Shown here: positions 49,601-56,880 of the stretch, piece after piece
Layout of the letters: each line of letters begins with the position of its first letter
Numbering within the stretch: the first letter of the stretch is position 1
Origin: JBBDWJ01 sp040902925
GTDB taxonomy: Bacteria; Acidobacteriota; Terriglobia; Bryobacterales; UBA6623
Assembly (NCBI GenBank): GCA_040902925.1
Contig: JBBDWJ010000321.1
Coordinates: 3,951 to 67,950, forward strand
Direction of reading: 5' to 3'
Length of the DNA stretch: 64,000 bases
The notes under the pieces: generated by a model
Told to the model about the DNA's origin: nothing
Seen by the model: the letters and a program-made list of their open reading frames with translations, nothing else
The model's database searches: none
Position numbers and translations under genes: made by a program

Positions 49601-50014
49601 CGAGGCCTGCTCGGTCTCGATCTGCGACGTGCCGCCTTCGACGGTGATGGTGGTGGTGATCTCACCCAGCTCAAGGATGGCGTCGACGCGCTTCGCCTGA
49701 CTGCTGTTGAGGTCAATTCGCGTGCGGGTGAAAGTTTTGAAACCCGCGCTTCGCACGGTGACCTGGTAGAAACCGGGTTCGAGACCGGCTATGCGGTAAT
49801 CGCCCGACTCGTTGGTGGACATCGTCCGTTCGGTGTTGGTGCCTTCGTTCTTGACGATGATTTCGGCGGCGGGTACGGATGCGCCGGAGGCATCGGTGAC
49901 TGCGCCAAGGATCGTGCTCTGAGACGCCTGTCCGTAAAGCACGCCTGTACTCACCTCGGCCAGCAGAATGCACAGGCAAACTACTGGCGCCAAAAAGAAC
50001 AATGTTCGTCGCAT
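46685..50014 (-). CDS. TonB-dependent receptor, Oar-like
   Basis: Outer-membrane receptor of 1109 residues. Signal peptide (LFFLAPVVCLCILLAEVSTG), then a carboxypeptidase-regulatory-like domain (TILGAVTDASGASVPAAEII), a plug with ETEQASLSNVKTARDYKELP and DFLVNGARGSANNFSADGIS, and a long barrel containing VTKSGSNELHGSFYWGNFNN and the strands LSDKNNLFGRFSYVVNNKDS. It ends FALVTSAQSGRAMLFALRLD-Y, with the aromatic last residue needed for barrel insertion. This family is hugely expanded in Acidobacteria and probably imports oligosaccharides or other large nutrients; the ligand is not predictable. GAGGAG lies nine bases before the ATG, and the terminator sits right after the gene, so it is a single-gene unit. 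Confidence 0.93.
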   Translation of the reverse strand: MRRTLFFLAPVVCLCILLAEVSTGVLYGQASQSTILGAVTDASGASVPAAEIIVKNEGTNTERTMSTNESGDYRIAGLEPGFYQVTVRSAGFKTFTRTRIDLNSSQAKRVDAILELGEITTTITVEGGTSQIETEQASLSNVKTARDYKELPLSIYGRGWANVTNVTAGIQSRQCCDFLVNGARGSANNFSADGISASLPLQAAQGPNGFVAGDVENMQEIKVMTANNSAEYPSVAQFAGVTKSGSNELHGSFYWGNFNNKFTARSWQDSDSPEFTNHNIFMLNNGGPVAIPGVYDGRDKTFYFFSYSGARYRVGARQFISVPTPEFRQGDFSALMNSAIPEADRIALTDPLSGEAFPNNRIPTSRMSSVSQAVQDIIYPDPNTAGEGVYGLNRNFTGDPGGRFDSDTWSARIDHRLSDKNNLFGRFSYVVNNKDSYPGVLNLEYGQDAWKGNHPGQNMVLSDTHTFSPNVVNELKFGYTRDFGFWQEPNQDATIVDRIGLQGIDNPNGLLALGGMPSFNFGGAIGFHGTDTWATGTYQAQNTFQIVDNVSWYRGRHNFRFGGEVRRFQVNDQQAPQSQRGQFAFDDRLSNFDYSNFLLGYMSSASRSIPRPNAYPRGSIFGIYFQDDFKISPRITLNYGMRYEYQAPWTEKFDRMFSFDPNTGALVTAGSSLPADLVPAVVESLEIIPASQAGFPLRALMKSDKNNFSPRLGLALRPFGGTNTVVRLAWGLYTTPLPGSIGLNATGGPWQSTESFQLENENVPTITFPNPFIATSEFSGIQSVSGNSPYFPNERTQQWSFSVGQQIWGTAIDIGYVGTKASNIPYTEDRNLLMPSTTPFSFDRRPYPRYDAATLRQTGGSSIYHGLTIQADRRLSQGLWYNVNYTWAKALSDVNLGGFAPTAQQNQYQRFLERADEQRHRRQQLRFSYGYELPVGRGKQFLNSMPAVADGILGGWQVSGITTMLTGQRLSPSFTGNDPANTNQFGGRPDRVGDGNLDAGEMRDSIKARNPVLDPGAFLLPATGRGFYGNSARYILTGPGEIVWNFVLSKNFYIGENERSRLQFRWEMFNALNRPNFNNPNTNISSGSFALVTSAQSGRAMLFALRLDY

Positions 50015-50061
50015 GGAAAGAGACTCCTCGCTGTGAATGCTGTTACCTGAACTCTGCCGCG

Positions 50062-50089
50062 CTGAAACAGTTATTTCAGTAACTGAAAT
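50062..50089. promoter_or_regulatory. Overlapping palindromes upstream of the TonB receptor
   Basis: CTGAAA (50062-50067), TTTCAG (50074-50079) and CTGAAA (50083-50088) form two overlapping inverted repeats. The second, ATTTCAG-TAA-CTGAAAT, is perfect; CAGTTA-TTTCAG-TAACTG is a third reading of the same bases. The site is 48-75 bases before the receptor start and looks like an operator for a dimeric regulator. It could equally belong to the lost promoter of the neighbouring remnant. Confidence 0.5.
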
Positions 50090-50190
50090 ATATATGTCCC
50101 GTAGCTTACTGCGCGCCGAAAGGTGGAGTCAAGCGGAATTTCCCGGCGCTGGGCCGGTTCCGCGGCGGCCAGTCAGCAGGCGAGGCCGCT

Positions 50191-50784
50191 TACAACGTAA
50201 AAATCCTGCTCGGCAGCCACGCGCACGCCGACCACATGGATGGCAACGCGCTCGTGCGCAAGCTCACCGGCGCGAAGGTTTTCGTGATGCAGGGCGACTA
50301 CAAAGTCATCGCCATCGGCGGCGCCGGCCAGTTTCTCTACAAAGCCAAATGGGCCGCCTGCCCGGTCGACCGCGTCCTCAAGGACGGCGACCAGGTCACC
50401 CTAGGGGATGCAACTCTGACCGCGCGCCTGACGCCCGGCCACACGCCAGGCTGCACCACCTGGACGTTGCAGGCTAACGATGCCGGCAAAACATACAACG
50501 CCGTCATCATCGGCAGTCCGAACGTGAACGAGGGCTATGAACTGGTCAACAACGCGGAGTACCCCAGCATAGCCAAAGACTTCGCAAAAACGTTCCAGGT
50601 ATTGAAATCGCTGCGCTGTGAAATTTTCCTGGGCGCGCACGGCGCCTACTACGGAATGGAAGAAAAGCAAAAGCGCATGGCGGCCGGCGGCCCCAATCCA
50701 TTCGTAGACCCCGAAGGCTGCCGCGCCTACATCGAAGACCGCGAGAAACACTACCTGGATACGCTGGCCAAGCAGAAGCAGTAG
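50191..50784 (+). pseudogene. Metallo-beta-lactamase (subclass B3-like), 5'-truncated
   Basis: Remnant of a zinc hydrolase of the B3 class. The metal motif HAHADH is present (LLGSHAHADHMDGN), with RLTPGHTPGCTTW (third zinc His) and IFLGAHGAYYGM (C-terminal His). But the ~90 residues that normally come before HAHADH are missing: the frame is open only back to a TAA at 50080-50082, with no ATG/GTG before the motif and unrelated sequence. The first ATG (50236) falls after the zinc site. So the 5' end was lost, apparently at the border with the TonB-receptor promoter. An intact B3 relative could be an antibiotic hydrolase or a lactonase-like enzyme; this copy should be dead. Confidence 0.75.
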
Positions 50785-50830
50785 TGGCGCGAGCTCTCAG
50801 CTTGCAGCGTCGAGCCTCCGCTCGACGCAC
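50784..50830 (+). repeat. 3'-end double-hairpin repeat, family 1, copy B
   Basis: Begins at the last base of the metallo-beta-lactamase stop. It contains two stem-loops: an AGCT-type stem (GCGAGCTCTCAGCTTGC) and a perfect 9-base-pair stem, GCGTCGAGC-CTCC-GCTCGACGC (50807-50828). It matches the reverse complement of 27570-27612. Confidence 0.85.
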
Positions 50831-50951
50831 TCGAGTTTGGCCATTTTACTCGCGGCCGGGCAAAGACAAAACAAGGCAAAAGGCAAAGTGCAAAAGGCAA
50901 AAGGGGTCCTGCCGTACATGCAGTGCGGCCAACCCATGGCTGAAGCCATGG

Positions 50952-50980
50952 GCTAGCGTCGAGCCTCCGCTCGGCGCAAA
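50952..50980 (+). repeat. Family 1 repeat, partial copy C
   Basis: AGCGTCGAGCCTCCGCTCGG repeats the second hairpin of the family 1 element only; the first hairpin is absent. It lies about 125 bases after copy B in the same orientation, with A-rich and CCATGGGC/GCCCATGG-like sequence between. Confidence 0.75.
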
Positions 50981-51065
50981 CCAACCCGAGATCGTTGGAC
51001 GTTGAGGCTCTGGCGGACTCCTGGAACCGGCGACGCTTGCTTTGCTACAGATTCGCTCCAGGCTG

Positions 51066-51548
51066 TTAACCCACGAGGTTGTCTTTGCCGATGCATTTGC
51101 GCAGATAGCTCATTTGCCCGGCGTGGTAGGACTCGTGAAACGCGAGAAACAAAATCGCTCCCCGCATGCTCTTGTCGGGGATCGGAAAATCTCGCGGCGC
51201 GGGGGCCGATAGCTGCTCGTCGCCGGCGGTTTCCAGCGTTAGCATCAATTGCGGCGTGATCTCCTGCCAAGCCTGGCGCACATCCGCCATCGATGGATAC
51301 TTCGAGAAGTCATCTCCTGGCGACCCCTTGCGAAAGTGCTCGCTCCAGGCGACATCCTTTTTGGCTCCCAGCATTCCAGCCAGCGAACAACGCACTGCCG
51401 TGAGGTGCGCGAACAGCCATAGCATGCAATTGGAGCTGCCCTCAACGCGCTTTGCGGCCTCGTCATCGCTGAAGTCGCGAATCGCCTTTTCGACCAGCGC
51501 CGTGGTGATGCCGTAGAGTTGAAAACTTTGAGTGACTAGGGGGTCCAT
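51066..51548 (-). CDS. DinB-superfamily protein
   Basis: Four-helix-bundle protein of about 160 residues (DinB/DUF664/YfiT type). From the ATG at 51548 (an alternative start is 51578) the helices are VTQSFQLYGITTALVEKAI, then SSNCMLWLFAHLTAVRCSL with a metal-ligand His, and near the end RGAILFLAFHESYHAGQMSY with the second and third ligand His (HESYHAGQ). This His triad is the family metal site. DinB-like proteins include thiol transferases (bacillithiol- or mycothiol-dependent) and unknowns, so the activity is open. It is not in an operon with its neighbours. Confidence 0.85.
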   Translation of the reverse strand: MDPLVTQSFQLYGITTALVEKAIRDFSDDEAAKRVEGSSNCMLWLFAHLTAVRCSLAGMLGAKKDVAWSEHFRKGSPGDDFSKYPSMADVRQAWQEITPQLMLTLETAGDEQLSAPAPRDFPIPDKSMRGAILFLAFHESYHAGQMSYLRKCIGKDNLVG

Positions 51549-52188
51549 GGTTTCTTTATTCAAGCATGGTTTCTTCATTCAGGCATAGAGAGGCGCTGGG
51601 ATGTGGGGCGGTCTATCAGCGCGATCAGGCGCGCTGCTGGTTGGGATTGAGGTCGCCGGGCTGGTCCTCGGGCTCGGCGGATGGGCGTGGCATGGTTTGG
51701 CACGATTCGGCAGTTTTTGGCATGGTTTGGCATGATCTGGCATGGTTTTGCTTATGCTGGCTTCTTCATCGCTGTTCGTCCCCTGATTCAACTCTCCGGG
51801 TTCGAAATTTTCGCTCCGGCCGGCGAATGGCGCGGCGACCTTTCGCTTCCATTATCTGGCTGGCGAGCAAGGGTTTTGGACCGCTGACGGGGTAAGTGAT
51901 TGAAAGAATGGGCGGAAAAGTTTGTCGATTCTTCGTGACCGCATAACGCCGCTCAGGTCGATTCGACCGTCGGGGCCCACACCCGGCATTTCAGTTCTCG
52001 TGGGGAGTACACTGCCTGCCGAATTGACCCTTGTGCGATGCTTGCGCCTGCGTTATTCACGAACTAGCGAATCCCTTGCCGCCGCGCGAAAAAAGGCTGA
52101 CTGTCACCAGGGACACGCGCGCTGGGCACGCGCACAGCTCCGATTCACGGATGCGCTATCCTGAGCGGTTTCACCGCAAGGACAACGC
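51549..52188. other. Non-coding stretch of about 640 bases with a tandem repeat
   Basis: Contains the 10-bp repeat described separately and no convincing gene: several short frames exist, but none has a motif or start signal. The right end should hold the promoter of the M28 peptidase gene. Confidence 0.45.
51691..51750 (+). repeat. 10-bp tandem repeat, six units
   Basis: Six consecutive 10-base units with consensus CATGGTTTGG: the first and fourth are identical, the sixth ends in TTTTG, the others differ at two to five positions. The period equals about one helical turn, so the T-tracts are in phase on one face of the DNA. Confidence 0.85.
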
Positions 52189-53829
52189 ATGCCAAACCAC
52201 GACGAGCGCGTATTTTTCCGAACCCCAAGCTGGCTGCGGCCAACTCTTCTGCTGGCCCTGCTGCTGGCGGCCCTGCTGCTGACCCACTGCAGCGCGCCCA
52301 ACGAGCAACTGGACGCCGCCGCGCGTTGGTGGAGTCACATCGAGTATCTGGCCTCTGACGAACGCCAAGGCCGGGTGACCGGTAGCGAAGGCTATCAGCA
52401 GGCGGCGCAGTACGTTGCGGATCAATTTCGCGAGCTGGGGCTCGAAGAGGCGGGCACGAAAGGATACTTTCAGCCCATCGAATTCGAAACGCGGCGGCTG
52501 GCCGAAGAGGCGTCGAGTCTCGAGTTCGTGCGCGGCGGCGCAACCATTCAGTTTGAGCTGGGCGAGCAGGCGACGCTGGGCCGCGCGGGCGTATCGGATG
52601 AGACCGTCGAGGCCGAAATGGTTTTCGTCGGTTATGGGATGACGATTCCAGAGCATGGCTATGACGGTTTTTCAGGACTCGACGTCAAGGGAAAAGTGAT
52701 CGTGACGCTGCGCGGCGCTGCCCAGGGAGTGCCCGGCGCGTTGGCTTCGCACTATCAATCGCGGGACGAACGCAGAAGGCTCCTCGAACGCGTCGGCGCT
52801 ATCGGCTCGGCGACGATTCTCAATCCGCGGATCATGGAGATCCCGTGGGAGCGCGCTTCCAAGTTTCGGCTCCAGACCGGCATGGACCTTGCTGATCCGG
52901 AGCTGTCGCAGGATGGCGGCTCGAAGCTGAGCTTTACGATCAACCCGGATTACGGCGATTGGTTTCTCGCCGATGCCCCGCATAGCCTGACGGAGATTCT
53001 CGCCCTCGACGCAGCGGGAAAGCCGCTGCCAAAGTTTGCGATTCCGGGAAAGATCCGCGCCCAGATAGGGCTGGATCAGTCGCGCGCTTCTTCGCCGAAC
53101 GTCCTTGGGGTGCTTCGCGGCGCCGACGCGGCGTTGAGCGACGAGTACGTGCTGCTGTCGGCTCATCTCGATCACCTCGGCGTTGGAGAGCCCGTCGCGG
53201 GGGATCGGATCAACAACGGCGCGTTGGACAACGCTTCCGGCGTTGCGACTTTGATCGAGGTCGCCCGCGCACTGCAACAGGCGGAGCAGCCGCTGAAGCG
53301 ATCGGTGGTGCTGCTTGCCTGCACCGCGGAAGAGAAAGGCCTGTTAGGCTCGCGCTACTACGCCGCGAAGCCGACGGTCGAGATGGAGAAGGTCGTCGCG
53401 AACCTGAACTTCGATATGTATCTGCCGATCGTGCCGCTGCGCGCGGTGATGGCGCTCGGCGCGGAAGAGTCTGACCTGGGTGACGCGCTGCGCGCCGTTG
53501 CGGGCGAGGCCGGGCTCGAGGTGCAGCCTGATCCCGAGCCGGCGCGGAACCGTTTCATCCGCAGCGACCAGTACAACTTCATCAAGCAAGGCGTGCCGGC
53601 GCTCGCATTCAAGTTTGGAGTCGAGCCTGGTTCCGCGGACGAAGAAGCGATGACCGCCTGGTACCGCGACCGCTACCACAGCCCCTCCGATGATCTCAGC
53701 CAGCCCGTGAACAAAGAGGGAGCCGTGGAGTTCAATCGCCTGATGGTCGCCCTGGTGGCGCGTATCGCGAACGCAGACAAGCGGCCAGAGTGGCGCGCGG
53801 AGAGCTTTTTCCGGAGGTTTACAGAGTAG
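52189..53829 (+). CDS. M28-family metallopeptidase lipoprotein
   Basis: Zinc aminopeptidase-type protein of 546 residues, anchored by a lipoprotein signal (LLALLLAALLLTHC, lipobox LTHC). A PA-like insert occupies the middle (VFVGYGMTIPEHGYDGFSGL, VKGKVIVTLRG). The co-catalytic zinc site is complete: His/Asp in LLSAHLDHLGVGEP, Asp in INNGALDNASGVATLIEVAR, Glu in LLACTAEEKGLLGSRYY (catalytic base plus ligand), Asp in VANLNFDMYLP, and the last His in YRDRYHSPSDDLSQP. It cuts N-terminal residues from peptides in the periplasm or at the surface. It is a single gene, and similar peptidases are common in Bryobacterales. Confidence 0.92.
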   Translation: MPNHDERVFFRTPSWLRPTLLLALLLAALLLTHCSAPNEQLDAAARWWSHIEYLASDERQGRVTGSEGYQQAAQYVADQFRELGLEEAGTKGYFQPIEFETRRLAEEASSLEFVRGGATIQFELGEQATLGRAGVSDETVEAEMVFVGYGMTIPEHGYDGFSGLDVKGKVIVTLRGAAQGVPGALASHYQSRDERRRLLERVGAIGSATILNPRIMEIPWERASKFRLQTGMDLADPELSQDGGSKLSFTINPDYGDWFLADAPHSLTEILALDAAGKPLPKFAIPGKIRAQIGLDQSRASSPNVLGVLRGADAALSDEYVLLSAHLDHLGVGEPVAGDRINNGALDNASGVATLIEVARALQQAEQPLKRSVVLLACTAEEKGLLGSRYYAAKPTVEMEKVVANLNFDMYLPIVPLRAVMALGAEESDLGDALRAVAGEAGLEVQPDPEPARNRFIRSDQYNFIKQGVPALAFKFGVEPGSADEEAMTAWYRDRYHSPSDDLSQPVNKEGAVEFNRLMVALVARIANADKRPEWRAESFFRRFTE

Positions 53830-53892
53830 GGCGGCTTTCAGGATGTTAGGGGTTATGGTCCTTTGGTAGTATCTCTATCACTAGGAAACACT

Positions 53893-54194
53893 ATGGGCGT
53901 GCTCGCGATTCATCCAGGTGAACATCTCGCCGAAGATTGAATGAACTTGAAATGAGCGCCGCTGGGCTTGCGAGGCAGCTCAAGGTTCCCACCAACCGCA
54001 TCACCGAGATCCTCAATGGTCAGCGAGCAATAACAGGCGACAGCGCGCTACGTCTGGGTCACTTTTTTGGCACCAGCGCGGAGTTCTGGCTCAATCTGCA
54101 AAAGCTCTACGAACTGCGGCTCGCAGAGAAAAAGGCCGGTAAGGCCATAAGAGCGCTGCCGACCCTCAAGACTAGCGAGCCCGCTCATGCCTAA
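53893..54194 (+). pseudogene. higA: higA-like antitoxin gene with a one-base frameshift
   Basis: XRE-type helix-turn-helix protein of the HigA family: LAIHPGEHLAED in the first frame, then LNELEMSAAGLARQLKVPTN and RITEILNGQRAITGDSALRL in another, followed by GHFFGTSAEFWLNLQKLYEL. The two parts join if one base is added after GAAGA at about 53936; as it stands the first frame stops at a TGA (53938-53940). A TTG at 53937 could restart translation of the DNA-binding part. The toxin gene higB normally lies directly upstream, but only ~60 empty bases precede it here, so this is an orphan. The frameshift may have followed loss of the toxin. Confidence 0.75.
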
Positions 54195-54250
54195 AGCGCA
54201 ACATCCATGGACTGTAGTCTCTGTCTTTTTCGCTCACTGGGACACATGAT

Positions 54251-55723
54251 CTAGCGTGGAACCTCGTGGGGGTCCTTTGGCGCTTGCGTGAGGAGCCCGG
54301 TGAACACCGACCAGGAAGGCGAGGGAAGCTTCATCGCGGGGTCGACAGCCGCGTCGAACTCTCGCGCCATCCCTGTGAGCCGCGTGACGATGTCAGCGTG
54401 GTTTGCGGCCACGTTGTTTTGTTCGGCGAGATCGGCGGCGAGATTGTAGAGTTCCGGCGGTTCGCATCGTTGCGGGCTGCGGGGGCGGTCGTTCGGCTTA
54501 AGCTCACGCTTTTGAAAATGCAGCTTCCAGTCGCCGGAGCGAACAGCGAAGACGCTTTGCTCAAAGTAATAGTAGAGCGTGTCATGCGGCGAGCCTTGCT
54601 TGCCTTCGAGTAGAGGGAGGATATTGCGACCGTCGATGACTCGGTCGTTGGGGACACCGGCTCCTGCAAGTTCGACCGCCGTCGTAAACAGATCCATCAA
54701 CGAAGCGATGCCGGTTTGCACCGTGCCGGCGGGTAGGCGGCCCGGCCAACGGGCGAGGAAAGGAACGCGCACGCCCCCTTCCCAGGTTGTGTTCTTGGCG
54801 CCTCGCAACGGGCCGGCCGAGCCGCCCTTGATGCGCCTCTTGTTGCTGCCGGCGACCCACGGGCCGTTGTCGCTGGTGAAAATGACGAGCGTGTTGTCCT
54901 CGATGCGGTTGGCGCGAAGCGCGTCGAGAATTTCGCCCGTCCTCCAATCGATTTCCTCGACCACATCTCCGTAAGGGCCGTGCGCGGACTTGCCCTGAAA
55001 CCGCGCGGATGGTTTGACGGGTGTGTGAGGCATCGTATGCGGCAGATACAAGAAGAAAGGCCGCTCGCGGTTTCGTTCGATGAACGCCACGGCCTCTTCG
55101 GTGTAACGGCGGGTCAGTGTTTCGACGCGCGCGGGGGATTCGACGGATTTGTCGTCGCGCCACAACTCGAGCCGGGGCCACTTAACCCAAGGCAGCAGCG
55201 ACATATCGTTGCTATACAGGACCCCGAAGTACGAGTCGAAGCCGTGCCTGCGGGGACGGTAAGGCTGCCGGCCTCCCAAGTGCCATTTGCCGATGCAGGT
55301 CGTCGCGTACCCCTGTTTCTGGAGCACTTCCGCCAGCAGGATTTCCGACGCGGGCAAGCCCCATTTTTCTTTGGCGACGATCACGCGTGTCATGCCTGAG
55401 CGGCGCGGGTAGCGGCCCGTAAGCAGCGCCGCGCGCGCCGGCGTGCAGGTCGGCGACACCGAATAGAACTCCGTGAGACGTACTCCTTCGGCGGCCATGC
55501 GATTGAGCCGCGGCGTTTGAATTTCGTGGTTGCCGTAGACGCCGAGGTCGCCATAGCCCAGGTCATCGGCGAGGATGATGACGATGTTTGGCGGCCGCTG
55601 TTCCGGAGCTTGCTGGCCGTTTGTTTCCTGGGGTTGCGCTCGCGCGAGCGGGCTTATGCTGATGAGTAGCGCGACGGAAAATATGAGGGCAGCTTTCAAG
55701 AGTCGTCCGTTGGATCGATGCAC
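54251..55723 (-). CDS. Exported type I sulfatase
   Basis: Sulfate-ester hydrolase of 490 residues with a signal peptide (AALIFSVALLISISPLARA-Q). The metal Asp pair is at 53-54 (IILADDLGYGDLG). The signature CTPAR at Cys93 (VSPTCTPARAALLTGRYPRR) is converted to formylglycine. Further motifs are CIGKWHLGG, FYLPHTMPH-type LYLPHTMPHTPVKPS, FTSDNGPWV and GGVRVPFLARWPG. The arrangement (with EEIDWRTGEILDAL) is that of arylsulfatase A-like enzymes. It lies downstream of the formylglycine-generating enzyme gene on the same strand, 158 bases away, so the two are likely one functional unit. The substrate could be sulfated algal or animal polysaccharide; this is not determinable. Confidence 0.92.
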   Translation of the reverse strand: MHRSNGRLLKAALIFSVALLISISPLARAQPQETNGQQAPEQRPPNIVIILADDLGYGDLGVYGNHEIQTPRLNRMAAEGVRLTEFYSVSPTCTPARAALLTGRYPRRSGMTRVIVAKEKWGLPASEILLAEVLQKQGYATTCIGKWHLGGRQPYRPRRHGFDSYFGVLYSNDMSLLPWVKWPRLELWRDDKSVESPARVETLTRRYTEEAVAFIERNRERPFFLYLPHTMPHTPVKPSARFQGKSAHGPYGDVVEEIDWRTGEILDALRANRIEDNTLVIFTSDNGPWVAGSNKRRIKGGSAGPLRGAKNTTWEGGVRVPFLARWPGRLPAGTVQTGIASLMDLFTTAVELAGAGVPNDRVIDGRNILPLLEGKQGSPHDTLYYYFEQSVFAVRSGDWKLHFQKRELKPNDRPRSPQRCEPPELYNLAADLAEQNNVAANHADIVTRLTGMAREFDAAVDPAMKLPSPSWSVFTGLLTQAPKDPHEVPR

Positions 55724-55833
55724 GACGGCGTTGCGCCGTTACAGATGCGGCCGGATTTTGGAGGCTCGCCCAGCCGACTTGGGTCTCGCCTTCCCGCCGT
55801 AGCAGTCAAGTCCCGAGCTCGGTTCCGTCAATG

Positions 55834-55850
55834 TCGCCGCTTCGCGGCGA
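55834..55850. repeat. Small hairpin between FGE and sulfatase genes
   Basis: TCGCCGC-TTC-GCGGCGA is a perfect 7-base-pair stem with a 3-base loop, adjacent to the family 2 repeat that follows. Together they occupy the FGE-sulfatase gap and could reduce read-through or protect the upstream message. Confidence 0.6.
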
Positions 55851-55851
55851 T

Positions 55852-55881
55852 GGACCGGCACGAGTACCGGTCCTCACTGCG
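55852..55881 (-). repeat. 3'-end hairpin repeat, family 2, copy B
   Basis: GGACCG, nine variable bases, then CCGGTCCTCACTGC, immediately after the FGE stop on the minus strand. Spacing and conserved blocks equal copy A at 25801-25830. GGACCGG and CCGGTCC here form a 7-base-pair stem with an 8-base loop. Confidence 0.8.
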
Positions 55882-56808
55882 CTAATCCGCAACGCAGCGA
55901 AAGCCGAGATTGTTGAGCGCGCTGTCGGTATCGGTCTTTTGGCGCGCGGCGGCGCGATATCCCTGACAGTAGTTTTCGCTGCACATCCAGCTACCACCGC
56001 GCTGCACTTTTTGGGTCCCGCTGCTCGGCCCTTGCGGATTGTCGGTCGGCGACTGGCGGTAGTAGTTGGGGTCATACCAGTCCGCGACCCATTCCCAAAC
56101 GTTGCCACCGATATCGTAGAGGCCATAGCCGTTCGGCGGGAAGCGTTTTACAGGGCCGTAGCTGGCAAACCCGTCGCGGCGAAAATCCTCGACCGGGAAT
56201 TCGCCCTGCCAGACATTGGCGCGATAGCTTCCCGCCGGGGTGAGTTCATTGCCCCAGGGGAACGTTGCCTGTTCCAGCGCTCCGCGCGCCGCGTACTCCC
56301 ACTCCGCTTCGGTGGGCAGGCGCTTGCCGGCCCATTTGGCGTAGGCCGCGGCGTCGTCCCACGAGACGTGTACGACCGGGTAGTCCTGCATTTCTTCGAT
56401 GTTCGATGCGGGTCCGGCTGGGTGCCGCCAGTCGGCGCCTTGCACCATCCCCCAGTCGCGCTTAGCCGGATCAAATATGGCCGACGAGCCCTGTTTTTCC
56501 GACTCGGTAACGTAGCCCGTGGCGTTGACGAATTCCGAGAACTGGCGGTTGGTGACCTCGGTTTCGTCGATCCAGAAACTGTCGACGCGAACGCGATGAA
56601 CCGGGCCCTCGAAGGGAAAAGCATCGTCGGTGCCCATCAGAAATTCGCCGCCCTCAATGCGCACCATGCCGCTATGGTCGCTGGTTGGCGCTGGGGAGCA
56701 TGCGTTCGCCGCGATGAGAAGGAGAACGGCCGCGGCACAGACCGCGGAAGCGGTAGAACGCAATTGCCGCGCGGGAAACTTCAAGCCAGGGAAGGGAATC
56801 ACAATCAA
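55882..56808 (-). CDS. Formylglycine-generating enzyme, lipoprotein form
   Basis: SUMF1/FGE-family oxidase that converts the Cys of sulfatase CxPxR sites to formylglycine using a copper centre and O2. It has 308 residues with a signal and lipobox (IAANAC, Cys37), so it is predicted to be exported and lipid-anchored. The fold landmarks are FLMGTDDAFPFEGPVHRVRV, TEVTNRQFSEFVNATGYV, YPVVHVSWDDAAAYAKWAG, RLPTEAEWEYAARG, and GLYDIGGNVWEWVADWY. The catalytic pair is Cys276 and Cys281 in GGSWMCSENYCQGYR. The neighbour downstream is a sulfatase, its expected substrate. Export of FGE is unusual, since sulfatases are often modified before export. Confidence 0.92.
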   Translation of the reverse strand: MIVIPFPGLKFPARQLRSTASAVCAAAVLLLIAANACSPAPTSDHSGMVRIEGGEFLMGTDDAFPFEGPVHRVRVDSFWIDETEVTNRQFSEFVNATGYVTESEKQGSSAIFDPAKRDWGMVQGADWRHPAGPASNIEEMQDYPVVHVSWDDAAAYAKWAGKRLPTEAEWEYAARGALEQATFPWGNELTPAGSYRANVWQGEFPVEDFRRDGFASYGPVKRFPPNGYGLYDIGGNVWEWVADWYDPNYYRQSPTDNPQGPSSGTQKVQRGGSWMCSENYCQGYRAAARQKTDTDSALNNLGFRCVAD

Positions 56809-56880
56809 ACCGCTATTATAGTCATCCTTGTCGCAGATCTATCGTTCCGGCGCGCGCTCGCGGATTGCCTGCCGGCGGCA

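Noticed and set aside
51566..51895. Small genes across the 10-bp repeat
   Set aside because: The frames are opened by the repeat itself, with no Shine-Dalgarno and a Trp/His-rich product; no homologous motif.
55831..56880. N-terminal extension of the CPBP protease
   Set aside because: The extension is antisense to the formylglycine-generating enzyme; the true start lies in the gap after it.
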